Source: Gammaproteobacteria bacterium
Lineage (GTDB): Bacteria; Pseudomonadota; Gammaproteobacteria; UBA6429; Thiohalophilaceae
Length of the DNA: 64,000 nucleotides
Direction: 5' to 3'
Assembly: GCA_016194635.1 (NCBI GenBank)
Contig: JACQBC010000026.1
Span: 1 to 64,000, forward strand
Below the pieces are notes generated by a model, which was not told the DNA's origin, searched no databases, and saw nothing but the letters and a program-made list of their open reading frames with translations. A program made the translations under genes and the position numbers. Position 1 is the stretch's first letter. Every line of letters starts with the position of its first letter. Below, in pieces: positions 46,093 through 53,914 of this stretch.

Positions 46093-47058
46093 ATGCGCAT
46101 TATGAACCAAAATAACACCTTGCAGCAGGGAATTGCGCGTCAACGCGAGATGTTAACCCAGCTGTTAACCCAACCATTGCAGCATGTCGCACTCGCCACG
46201 CGCGAGGTATGGGGTGATCGGCTCGGATTGCGTAGCGTACTTAGTCGGTTATTACCGACCGTGCCGCACTGTAAATATTTGTATGCGTTGAACACCCACG
46301 GCCTGCAAATCAGCGACAACATCAGCCACGCGGGGGTGATCGAAAAAGACTACGGCCGGGATCGTTCGCAGCGCCCCTACATGGTTGAGGTGGTGCCGAG
46401 CAATGATTTTTTGTTATCCGATGTGTATATCAGTTTACGCGAGCAACGTCCTTCATTGACCGCTATCCAAATTGTTCGTGATAGTAATGGAAAGGCGTTG
46501 GGATTTGCTGGGGCGGATTTTGACCTGCGGGATCTGCCCTTAACGCGTGAGTTGTACGAAGAGCCGCGTGCCTGGCGTCAGATTAAAGGTGATCCCTCGA
46601 TCCGCAGTACGGTCTTCTACCAAACCCGGGTGGATAGCGAGATGGATCGTCATCTCTATACGATTTTAAGTGTCGTGGAAGAATTGATCATTAGCCACGG
46701 AGTATTCCACGCGATCTTGCATTTTTCCAGTAACCGGGCGGTGATCTGGTTATTTGACGATCCCTACCGTTATCGCCTATTGGATATTACGGCGTTGATT
46801 GATCCGGATATTTGTTTATTGTATCCGAATCGGCCCTATCCGGCAGATGCGCTAGTACCGGCGAATAAAGTTCGCGCTATCTTGCACGGCTTTGAACAAC
46901 TGCGGTTTCTGGATGAGACTTTATACTTGCGTTCCGGGACTTTGAATATTTTTAACGGTATCGTAGGGTTGACATTTTCCTGCGATGGTTCGCATTACAT
47001 CCCTTACGACGAATTTTTAAACAAAGAGCATGCGTTTTGGTTAATGCAAAAACCTTAA
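46093..47058 (+). CDS. PDC sensor domain protein
   Basis: The 321-residue protein has a PDC/Cache-like region at about 40-190: YLYALNTHGLQISDNISHAGVIEKDYGRDRSQRPYMVEVVPSNDFLLSDVYISLREQRPSLTAIQIVRDSNGKALGFAGADFDLRDLP. The rest (about 195-321) has no known signalling output domain. There is no signal peptide or membrane segment, which is unusual because Cache domains are mostly extracellular. The start can be the ATG at 46093 or 46102. Upstream lies glgP on the opposite strand. A role in sensing a small molecule in the cytoplasm is inference. Confidence 0.75.
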   Translation: MRIMNQNNTLQQGIARQREMLTQLLTQPLQHVALATREVWGDRLGLRSVLSRLLPTVPHCKYLYALNTHGLQISDNISHAGVIEKDYGRDRSQRPYMVEVVPSNDFLLSDVYISLREQRPSLTAIQIVRDSNGKALGFAGADFDLRDLPLTRELYEEPRAWRQIKGDPSIRSTVFYQTRVDSEMDRHLYTILSVVEELIISHGVFHAILHFSSNRAVIWLFDDPYRYRLLDITALIDPDICLLYPNRPYPADALVPANKVRAILHGFEQLRFLDETLYLRSGTLNIFNGIVGLTFSCDGSHYIPYDEFLNKEHAFWLMQKP

Positions 47059-47114
47059 AAGGGTATGGAGGGCAATAGATAGCGGCGTGGGGCTGGCCAC
47101 ACGCCGCATAGGAA

Positions 47115-47396
47115 TTAATGACGTAACTGGTTTAAGTAGAGGTCTACCTCTTGTTCAGCGATCAGCCAATCTTGGGTAGGATCACCGCCATGAAAACCAC
47201 GGCTTTCGGCGCGAAAGTAGGCGGTCTGGGCGATCATTTTGTAACGTTCTTCCTGACTAATCGTCGTCAGTGTGTTCGTGTTACCCGCTGTCGCTTCCCT
47301 TGACGACTGCCCGGATTTCGCGGGCATAACCGACATGGTTTTACTGACGGGTTTAACGGGTTTGGGTGTTGCTTCAACTTCTTTTTTCCGTGGCAT
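47115..47396 (-). CDS. DUF2934 domain protein
   Basis: A 93-residue protein. The C-terminal half is DUF2934: ERYKMIAQTAYFRAESRGFHGGDPTQDWLIAEQEVDLYLNQL. The N-terminal half is a Lys/Pro/Thr-rich low-complexity tail (PRKKEVEATPKPVKPVSK). The function is unknown. The ATG at 47396 has a strong Shine-Dalgarno sequence (AGGAGGAA) five bases upstream, inside the end of a preceding small frame (47398-47559), so translation of the two is probably coupled. This choice of start shortens the open frame that extends to 47555. Confidence 0.82.
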   Translation of the reverse strand: MPRKKEVEATPKPVKPVSKTMSVMPAKSGQSSREATAGNTNTLTTISQEERYKMIAQTAYFRAESRGFHGGDPTQDWLIAEQEVDLYLNQLRH

Positions 47397-47397
47397 A

Positions 47398-47559
47398 TTA
47401 TTCCTCCTGAGATGCGGCAGTACTATGATGGGGTTCGGTTTGGGGTTGAGAGGTGGGGTCGATCCGTGCTGTGGGCCAATCGCGCAAATTTGGCTCAACC
47501 TCATCATTATTTTGAACGAGTAACTCGACGAGACCAGAGTAATTGATTCGATCATTCAT
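47398..47559 (-). CDS. Small protein upstream of the DUF2934 gene
   Basis: A 53-residue frame beginning MNDRINYSGLVELLVQNNDEVEPNL and ending with a Ser/Gln/Glu-rich tail (HHSTAASQEE). An AGGAGA lies eight bases before the ATG at 47559. Its stop is 1 base from the ATG of the next gene, whose Shine-Dalgarno lies within its last codons. The frame is short and has no known relatives, but the two ribosome-binding sites and the tight packing support it. The N-terminus looks helical and acidic; the rest is disordered. Confidence 0.6.
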   Translation of the reverse strand: MNDRINYSGLVELLVQNNDEVEPNLRDWPTARIDPTSQPQTEPHHSTAASQEE

Positions 47560-47954
47560 GGTGTGGCTCTCCTGGGGACGTGTGCTGAGCTGAGTTAACT
47601 ATAACAAATACTGTGCCATGTAAGACAATTGGCAACAACGTATTTAATTACAAGGTCTTACGTAGTATGGCGATGTTGGATAACGTGCACAGATTAATCT
47701 GCATTGCACCGAAGTGAATCCCGTCCGGAAGATATGCGACGGTTTTGGTGCGGGTGTAAGTATAGCGCGATTAAAGCCGAGGTCCAGAATCCGCGCGAAA
47801 TTCTCAGAGCTCCCTAATTTCATTAAGGTTAAACCCCGCTTAATTTCGATCTGGTAATTAGATTTTATTATGCTGTAACACTTGTTACGTGTAATAAAAC
47901 GCCCGCTGGCGCGGGCGTAACGTGGTTATTAATAATTTCGTTTTGTGAAAGCGA
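47560..47954. other. Intergenic region with promoter, palindrome and terminator
   Basis: This 395-base stretch has no credible gene. On the minus strand it holds a possible extended -10 promoter for the small frame (TGTTATAGT, at 47598-47605). A palindrome GTAAC-ACTT-GTTAC lies at 47875-47888, and the terminator of the secreted-protein gene at 47895-47918. The remainder is A+T-rich and featureless. Confidence 0.5.
47895..47918 (-). terminator. Intrinsic terminator after the secreted-protein gene
   Basis: On the minus strand ACGCCCGC pairs with GCGGGCGT around a short loop, followed by TTTATT. It lies 37 bases after the stop of the gene at 47955-48902. Confidence 0.85.
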
Positions 47955-48902
47955 TTATTCGAGTTTGCCGCCCACCGCTTTAGTTAACACGGTTTTAATA
48001 CTATTAGGCGCGCACATGATCGAAGCAAAACTGTTGCTGCCCATCATCGAGAGGTCGGGAAAATTGATTGCGATCCGAAACTCGGCGGGTAAGGTATACA
48101 CCTTACCTTTGCTGATCACGACTTCGTAGGGTAGATGGCCTGTGGATTTTACTTTTTTGAAATCGATACGCGACATGATATAGGCATCACCGCTGCAATC
48201 ATCGTTGGGTCCCGACATGCCAACCCCAATGACGGTTTCATCTTTTCCTGGGAGGTCCACACGGTAGATCTTTTTAACCCCGCCGATACCGGTGGCCAAG
48301 CCGGCCTCGACTTTATCCAGCGCCGTTTTATAGTCACTGTAAGCCGCTAACTCGAGGGTGTCGGTAAAGTACGGCATGAGGAATTTATAGTGATAGTCAC
48401 GCAGGTCTTCCTTGGTTAAACCTTCTTCTGGCCCATACTCGCCCGCGTTACCCAAGGCAGCCGCCAGTTTATCTTTCACGTCCGTCAAATCGGTTTTCAT
48501 GCGGTAGACCTGGGCCATATAGACCGGGTTGGTATAGGCCACTTGGATTTCATTACCCACTTGCGTGATGGTCACGCGTTGGATTGCGCCGAAAGCGCCT
48601 TTACTGGATAGGGCGGCTTGGGAGCGTAACGCGTCGTTCGTCACCACGATTATCGTGGTTGTGTTGTAAGGTGAATACTCGCCCACGATTTGAAATCCAC
48701 CGTCGGTCAGCTTTTTGGTGACGGTTTGCAAGGTAGTATTGATATCGACCCCCGAATTAGAGGCCGCTGCGAGGATAAAGGGCTTGAGCTTGACGGCATC
48801 GGCCGGGTAGGCATATGTCGGCAGCAGGGTGAAGACGACCAGTACTCCCACCAGCGTGAATTTGGAGAACAACGAAAAGTGAGTACGAACAAGGTTTTGC
48901 AT
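47955..48902 (-). CDS. Secreted protein of unknown function, divergent from DsrE2
   Basis: A 315-residue protein with a signal peptide (FTLVGVLVVFTLLPTYAYPADA), so it is periplasmic or secreted. After cleavage it starts with VKLKPFILAAASNSGVDINTTLQTVTKKLTDGGFQIVGEYSPYNTTTIIVVT, which resembles small ligand-binding DUF302-like strands, then a long mixed region ending KTVLTKAVGGKLE. It has two cysteines (DDCSG and MCAPN) that may form a disulfide. It shares a 198-base divergent region with the DsrE2 gene that holds two palindromic sites, so the two are probably co-regulated. I know similar proteins next to DsrE2-type genes of sulfur bacteria. Confidence 0.78.
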   Translation of the reverse strand: MQNLVRTHFSLFSKFTLVGVLVVFTLLPTYAYPADAVKLKPFILAAASNSGVDINTTLQTVTKKLTDGGFQIVGEYSPYNTTTIIVVTNDALRSQAALSSKGAFGAIQRVTITQVGNEIQVAYTNPVYMAQVYRMKTDLTDVKDKLAAALGNAGEYGPEEGLTKEDLRDYHYKFLMPYFTDTLELAAYSDYKTALDKVEAGLATGIGGVKKIYRVDLPGKDETVIGVGMSGPNDDCSGDAYIMSRIDFKKVKSTGHLPYEVVISKGKVYTLPAEFRIAINFPDLSMMGSNSFASIMCAPNSIKTVLTKAVGGKLE

Positions 48903-48958
48903 AAATCCTCCTTATTATTTGGATTACCGCACCATAGCAAGAATCCCTATAAAGTTAT

Positions 48959-48972
48959 GTGACTAAAGTTAC
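48959..48972. promoter_or_regulatory. Putative Crp/Fnr-type site A
   Basis: GTGACTAAAGTTAC fits TGTGA-N6-TTAC(A/G), close to Crp-type operators. It lies 57 bases before the secreted-protein start and 129 before the DsrE2 start. Site B has the same core on the opposite strand. Confidence 0.5.
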
Positions 48973-49016
48973 GCTTGTAGTGAGGATATTTTTTTAAAGG
49001 TTTTTTTAGCAACTAT

Positions 49017-49030
49017 GTACCTTTAGTTAC
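49017..49030. promoter_or_regulatory. Putative Crp/Fnr-type site B
   Basis: GTACCTTTAGTTAC matches the reverse complement of site A (GTAACTTTAGTCAC) at 12 of 14 positions. The centres are 58 bases apart. It lies 71 bases before the DsrE2 start. A Crp/Fnr regulator is encoded at 51293. Confidence 0.5.
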
Positions 49031-49100
49031 AGAGTTATAGTAGGTATGCGCCGCATAATGCCGTATCTAATGACATTTTAAGACATGTGAGGAAACGCTT

Positions 49101-49580
49101 GTGAGTAATAAAAAATTAGCCATTATTGCCACTAAGGGTACCCTGGATTGGGCCTACCCGCCCTTTATTCTAAGCTCTACCGCCGCCGCCCTGGGCTACG
49201 ATGTGGAAATCTTTTTTACCTTCTACGGGTTGCAGCTGCTCAAACGCAACTTGACCTTAAAAGTCAGCCCGCTGGGTAACCCCGGCATGCCCATGCCGAT
49301 GGGCATGGACAGCTGGTTTCCCATTTTAGGTACCGCCTTACCTGGAATGGAATCCATGATGACCATGATGATGAAGGCCAAAATGAAAAAGAAAGGCGTC
49401 GCCAGTATCGAAGAATTACGCTCGATGTCCTTGGACGCGGGCGTAAAAATGATAGCTTGTCAGATGACCGTGGATTTATTTGATTTTAATAAATCCGTAT
49501 TCATTGACGGGGTCGAGTTTGGCGGAGCCGCCACCTTCTTTAGTTTCGCGGGCGAGAGCGATGTAAGCCTATATATATAG
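49101..49580 (+). CDS. DsrE2-like (DsrE/DsrF/DrsH family) sulfur protein
   Basis: The 159-residue cytoplasmic protein has the family start KKLAIIATKGTLDWAYPPFILSSTAAALGYDVEIFFTFYGLQLLKRN, a Met-rich segment (PGMPMPMGMD, GMESMMTMMMKAKMKKKG), and the conserved Cys120 in MIACQMTVDLFDF. DsrE2 proteins move sulfane sulfur in sulfur oxidation, commonly with rhodanese and TusA, but neither partner is in this window. It may be membrane-associated through its hydrophobic stretch. The start is GTG at 49101 behind GAGGAAAC. It is divergent from the secreted protein and followed by a FadL-type porin. Confidence 0.92.
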   Translation: MSNKKLAIIATKGTLDWAYPPFILSSTAAALGYDVEIFFTFYGLQLLKRNLTLKVSPLGNPGMPMPMGMDSWFPILGTALPGMESMMTMMMKAKMKKKGVASIEELRSMSLDAGVKMIACQMTVDLFDFNKSVFIDGVEFGGAATFFSFAGESDVSLYI

Positions 49581-49765
49581 TAAAGATACAGTAAAGCGTT
49601 AGCGAACACGCCAATCTGTCGGACGATTTGTATTAAAACCATTTTAAGGATACAGTTCGGCCACGGGAGAGTAATGCCCCCGTACAAACCTAATGTGTTT
49701 ATACGGAAAAATGCTTAGAAATAATTCATACACATAACATCAACGGAGATTTGGAGGAGTAACTC

Positions 49766-51043
49766 ATGCGTAAACTAATCAACAAAACTCAAATTGCAGT
49801 GTTAGTCAGTGCAGCTTGTTTACCGTTGGCGGCGTTAGCCACCAATGGTATGAACCCTGAGGGGACAGGCACGAAAAACCGTGGTATGGCCGGTGCGGGT
49901 GTGGCCATGGCCGAAGAAACCGCAGCGATTGTGATCAATCCGGCGGCGGTGGTGGATGTGGGTAGTCGTATGGATGTGGCGTTGGGGTTATTTAGTCCGA
50001 AGCCGCGTAGCTATACTCTATCAGGAAACGCCGCTGGCCTTAGTACTACGCAAGAAAGTGGTGATAATTTGTTTCCCATACCGTATTTTGGTATGGCTTT
50101 TCCTATCGATAATAGTTCTGCGTGGGCCGTAACCCTAAGTGCAAATGGAGGAATGAACACTGCCTATTCGAAAAATGTGTTTCCAACATTTCCTCCAAAT
50201 GCAACCGAAGGTAGCGGAATCAATTTAGCTCAATTATTTGTATCCGGTACATACGGTCGTAAGCTCTCCCCCGGAGTGGCTTTAGGAGTTTCCGGAATTT
50301 ATGCGTACCAGCGGTTCGAGGCTACAGGATTACAAGCATTTGATTCATCCCCTTATACTGTAAATCCGGGGCATATTACTAGCAATGGGGTAGATAGTGC
50401 TAATGGTTTTGGTATTAAAATTGGCGTACAAGCAGACCTGTCTTCTGATGTTAAGCTTGGAGCAGCTTATCAATCTAAAATTAAAATGAGTAAATTCAAT
50501 AAATATAGTGGATTGTTTGCTGATCAAGGTGAATTGGATATCGCGCCTACGACATCGGTTGGTATTGCATGGAAGGCAAATGGTAAGACCACAATAGCTT
50601 TCGATTATTTGAACATTGATTACAAAAGTGTGGCAGCGATTGGAAATTCCACCAATACCTTTTCACCCGGTGTGGTTAAATTTGGGAGTTCGAATGGTCC
50701 TGGATTTGGTTGGGATAGTATTAATGTGTTTAAGCTAGGTTTTCAGTACGATACCTCAGATACTATGACCTGGCGCGCAGGGTGGAACCATGGGGACAAT
50801 CCAATTAAATCCAATGAAGTCACTGTTAACTTTCTTGCACCCGGTGTCATTACAGATCACCTGACACTTGGTGGAACTTACAAGATGGATAAAGTCAGCG
50901 AATTAAGTTTCAATTATGTTCGTAGTTTTAGTCATAGTGTTAGCGGCCCATTCGCACCAACAGTGTCAGCATTCGGCGGCGGCACCATGACCCTTGAAAT
51001 GTCGCAAAACTATGTCGAAGTAGGTTACGGCAAGAAGTTCTGA
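49766..51043 (+). CDS. FadL/OmpP1-type outer-membrane porin
   Basis: A 425-residue outer-membrane channel for hydrophobic compounds. The signal peptide (IAVLVSAACLPLAALA) is followed by the conserved TNGMNPEGTGTKNRGMAGAGVAMAEETAAIVINPAAVVDVG (the FadL NPAA hatch motif), a 14-strand barrel, and a terminal aromatic residue (VEVGYGKKF). Hydrophobic substrates could include long-chain fatty acids, aromatics, or lipid-soluble sulfur. The middle (about 50000-50950) is visibly more A+T-rich than its neighbours. An AGGAG ribosome-binding site precedes the ATG. A strong terminator follows. Confidence 0.92.
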   Translation: MRKLINKTQIAVLVSAACLPLAALATNGMNPEGTGTKNRGMAGAGVAMAEETAAIVINPAAVVDVGSRMDVALGLFSPKPRSYTLSGNAAGLSTTQESGDNLFPIPYFGMAFPIDNSSAWAVTLSANGGMNTAYSKNVFPTFPPNATEGSGINLAQLFVSGTYGRKLSPGVALGVSGIYAYQRFEATGLQAFDSSPYTVNPGHITSNGVDSANGFGIKIGVQADLSSDVKLGAAYQSKIKMSKFNKYSGLFADQGELDIAPTTSVGIAWKANGKTTIAFDYLNIDYKSVAAIGNSTNTFSPGVVKFGSSNGPGFGWDSINVFKLGFQYDTSDTMTWRAGWNHGDNPIKSNEVTVNFLAPGVITDHLTLGGTYKMDKVSELSFNYVRSFSHSVSGPFAPTVSAFGGGTMTLEMSQNYVEVGYGKKF

Positions 51044-51074
51044 TTCTAATAACAACTAACGACACATGTATATT

Positions 51075-51104
51075 AGGCCGGGGGCGTCCTCCCGGCCTTT
51101 TTTA
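51075..51104 (+). terminator. Intrinsic terminator after the FadL-type gene
   Basis: GGCCGGG (51076-51082) pairs with CCCGGCC (51091-51097), followed by a run of six T. It ends the fadL transcript, so the Crp/Fnr gene has its own promoter. Confidence 0.92.
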
Positions 51105-51292
51105 TTCACAGGGCACTTGATAATTATCTAAGTGGTTGAAAAATATTAATTTTATTATGTATTTAGTGATTTAGGGTTGATTCGATAAAAGCCCCGCGCG
51201 GTTAGTGCATCGTAAATTATTTGGGGGTATAGTACGACTCAAGGCGGTCCCGCCGCAGTGTGATAACGATAACACCCCCACGAGAGCTGTTG

Positions 51293-52024
51293 ATGTCGAC
51301 TCTAACTTCCATACCATTGAATCGTGCGCCGGATGCGGTGGACCGTCTGCAGGTATTACTCGCGGATTATCCGGGTCTGACGCAAGACGCGGACAGTTAT
51401 TGCTGGAGCATGTTAAAAAACGCCAAGCTGCACAGTGCCGACGCGGGCACGGTGTTGTTCCACGAGGCAATGGAATGTAAACATCTGATGTTGATCGTTG
51501 AAGGAATAGTGCGGGTCTATAAAGATTCCGATGATGGCCGCGAGATGACCTTGTACCGAGTAGAGCCGGGTCATTTATGTATTCACAATCTCAATAACCT
51601 GGTTGACGGGGTATCCTATCCGGTCCGGGCTCAAGCCGAAACCTTTGTACGCGGGTTGGCGATACCGCGCGAGGATTTTCATCAAGCCTTGGACGAGTCC
51701 AGCAGTTTTCGCAAGTATGTATTGCGCACCTTGACCGAACGTTTATCCCACATGGCGAATTTGATCTCAGGGTTGGCATTTGAGCGTTTAGATTTACGCG
51801 TGGCCTGTTGGTTGATCAAGCAATTTGAACAATCGCGTGGCCGTCCCATCGAGTTAACCCATAGCGATGTCGCGCATGAACTTGGCACCACCCGTGAAAT
51901 GATCAGCCGGATCCTCAAAGAGTTAGAACATAAACGCTGTATTCAGTTGTCGCGTGGCCGGATTCATTTATTGTGCAAATATACCTTGAATATTGCCGGG
52001 GCGGGCAAGGGGCGAACTAAGTAA
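51293..52024 (+). CDS. Crp/Fnr family transcriptional regulator
   Basis: A 243-residue regulator. An N-terminal cyclic-nucleotide-type beta roll (about 40-150, HLMLIVEGIVRVYKDSDDGREMTLYRVEPGHLCIHNLNNL) is followed by the dimer helix and a C-terminal winged helix (HSDVAHELGTTREMISRILKELEHKRCIQLSRGRIHLL). There is no FNR-type cysteine cluster at the N-terminus, so an oxygen-sensing iron-sulfur cluster is unlikely. The GHLCIHNLNNL segment suggests a sub-group with another effector. It lies between the DsrE2-FadL genes and the cytochrome fusion, so it may control them. The ATG at 51293 follows GAGAG. Confidence 0.93.
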   Translation: MSTLTSIPLNRAPDAVDRLQVLLADYPGLTQDADSYCWSMLKNAKLHSADAGTVLFHEAMECKHLMLIVEGIVRVYKDSDDGREMTLYRVEPGHLCIHNLNNLVDGVSYPVRAQAETFVRGLAIPREDFHQALDESSSFRKYVLRTLTERLSHMANLISGLAFERLDLRVACWLIKQFEQSRGRPIELTHSDVAHELGTTREMISRILKELEHKRCIQLSRGRIHLLCKYTLNIAGAGKGRTK

Positions 52025-52025
52025 C

Positions 52026-52150
52026 TGGGTGGTGTGGCGCGGGCAGTTTCCCCGGCCACATGACACGCACAAATACGTCCATGTAGCTCGAGGCGACATC
52101 CCCGTCGCCGACCGGTCATGTGGCCGGAGAAACTACCTGTGCCACACCCA
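52026..52150 (+). repeat. Long-stem hairpin repeat, copy 3
   Basis: Bases 52031-52064 pair with 52115-52148 through about 34 pairs with two mismatches and two G-T pairs. The inner stem CCGGCCACATGAC is perfect. The loop has TACGTCCATGTA, GCTCGA, then GGCGAC-ATCCCC-GTCGCC, the same layout as in copies 1 and 2. It starts 2 bases after the crp stop. A weak terminator-like CACTC-N8-GAGTG with TTTTT follows at 52149-52173. Confidence 0.82.
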
Positions 52151-52208
52151 CTCAAGTCATAGAGTGAGTTTTTATATCCTTTTAGAGTGTAATGCGTATT
52201 CGGCGATT

Positions 52209-53858
52209 TCACGGAACAATCCATTCGGTTTTGAGCACAGCATTTTTCTCGTTACTTGGTGGATACATGGGTCCAATCACAAAGCACCCTTTGGAGGCGA
52301 ATTTCTGGTTTGGCCCCAGGGTAAAATTGGGATAGACGGAAAAATACAAACCGTTGTCCATCATTGGTTCCAGTTCTTCAATCAAATGTTCCCGTACCAA
52401 ATTGGCACGTAGATTACGGGTGGCATTGACCGTCATCATGCCCGCATAAAAAGCATTCGCGGAGGCTAGGGTGTTGTTGGTTTCCGCATGATTGGTTTTA
52501 GCCCAGGAAAGATAACGCACTAAATGTTTAGCGCGTTTAGACTCCGGAATGAACTGGGATAACAAATAGGTCTTAGCGCCTAGGCTAGGGGTAAACGCGT
52601 TAGGTGTGGTCTTCACATAACTATTGGAGAGCATGAGACGTTGTACGCTTGGTGTTGTGTCTAATAGGGTCACCAGTGGAGACAAATCTTCTTCAGGTAG
52701 CCAAGCGATTATCGTATCAACGTGCCGTGTGGTCAGGAGCTGGGTTAGCGCCTCAAGGTCGAGATTTACGTTCGTGGTCAAGCGGTGTTCGATAACAGTG
52801 TGAGGCACGGCTGTTTGCCAGGCATGGGTGAAGCTGGTTACAGCACGGTAGCCTTTCGCGTCGTTACGCGACAACTGCAATACGTGTTCCGCGGTGGTTT
52901 GCTTGGCAAGATACTGCGCGGCGGCACGCGCTTCTAATTCCACGCCCGTCGAGAAATATAAACTATAAAAATGATCGGCGGATTTACCCGGCAATTCGGT
53001 GCTGGGAAATAAACACGGGATCTGGTTGGTTTCGCAAAAATCATGAACCGGTTGCCAGGTTTCGGTTCCTATCCCATTCACAAGGGCATAGACGGGTTGT
53101 TGCGCATAATATTTATTTAATTGTTCGCCCCATTGTGATGAAGGGCCGGAGAGTTCCCAGAAATGTACTTCGAAATGTCGATAGGATCCATAATCCCAAT
53201 GTTCGCTCCATGGACCGTATTTGGCGCGTCGGTCTTCATGGCGTGACTCCGCGTTGATTTGGCGGAATAAAGCCGTCAGTGTCGTGCGAACCGCGATTTT
53301 TTGGTCATCACTGGTGTCAGGTGTGAATACCGTCGCCAGGTGTATCTGTGTGTCGGTGATACCCGGGGCGTGAAGGGTTTCTAAATTTTTTAGATACTTG
53401 ATAACCAGGGCTAACTCTGAATCCGTAAAGCTGAAGCGAGGCATTAGGGGGTCTAAGCGGCGTCCTACGTTGTCAATTCCTTGAGTAATGGCCTGGGCCA
53501 AGCTGCTGTCGGTATACGCCGGGCGGGCACCTTCACCGCGATGCCGTCCACCTTGTATTTCTCTATAAGCATGGGTGCGTTGTTCGTAGAGAATTTTCCC
53601 AGTAATTGCGGGTACTTGGCGCCGCCCTTCCGCGCTACCAAACCCACTGCGCCGGTGACAGGTCATACATGCCACCGCTTTACCACTCAATATACTACCA
53701 CCGGCTCCCAGGGCTTGGACCGGTTGGCCGTCGGGTAAGATGCCGTCGCGATAAATACGTTGGCCTATTTCCAAGTCAGTGACAGTGCCATGTTCGGCGG
53801 CGTAGCCAGGCAGACTTGTCAATAACAGAAGTGTCGAAGCAAACGCTAATCGTAACAT
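52209..53858 (-). CDS. Cytochrome c fused to a periplasmic ligand-binding domain
   Basis: The 549-residue protein starts with a signal peptide (FASTLLLLTSLPGYAA). Residues about 25-160 are a class I cytochrome c: haem site CMTCH at 64-68 and a likely axial Met139 in DPLMPRFSFTDSELALVIKYLKNLE. Residues about 165-530 look like a type 1 periplasmic binding domain, as in branched amino acid receptors (VYALVNGIGTETW, HDFCETNQIPCLFPSTELP, SLYFSTGVELEARAAAQYL, DTIIAWLPEEDLSPLV). It is an unusual fusion of a redox carrier and a ligand-binding domain. SCO lies upstream on the same strand. Confidence 0.85.
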   Translation of the reverse strand: MLRLAFASTLLLLTSLPGYAAEHGTVTDLEIGQRIYRDGILPDGQPVQALGAGGSILSGKAVACMTCHRRSGFGSAEGRRQVPAITGKILYEQRTHAYREIQGGRHRGEGARPAYTDSSLAQAITQGIDNVGRRLDPLMPRFSFTDSELALVIKYLKNLETLHAPGITDTQIHLATVFTPDTSDDQKIAVRTTLTALFRQINAESRHEDRRAKYGPWSEHWDYGSYRHFEVHFWELSGPSSQWGEQLNKYYAQQPVYALVNGIGTETWQPVHDFCETNQIPCLFPSTELPGKSADHFYSLYFSTGVELEARAAAQYLAKQTTAEHVLQLSRNDAKGYRAVTSFTHAWQTAVPHTVIEHRLTTNVNLDLEALTQLLTTRHVDTIIAWLPEEDLSPLVTLLDTTPSVQRLMLSNSYVKTTPNAFTPSLGAKTYLLSQFIPESKRAKHLVRYLSWAKTNHAETNNTLASANAFYAGMMTVNATRNLRANLVREHLIEELEPMMDNGLYFSVYPNFTLGPNQKFASKGCFVIGPMYPPSNEKNAVLKTEWIVP

Positions 53859-53914
53859 GGGGTACTTTAAGCCCTGGGTTCACAAACGAGCCACTACGAA
53901 TACGATTCCATGGC

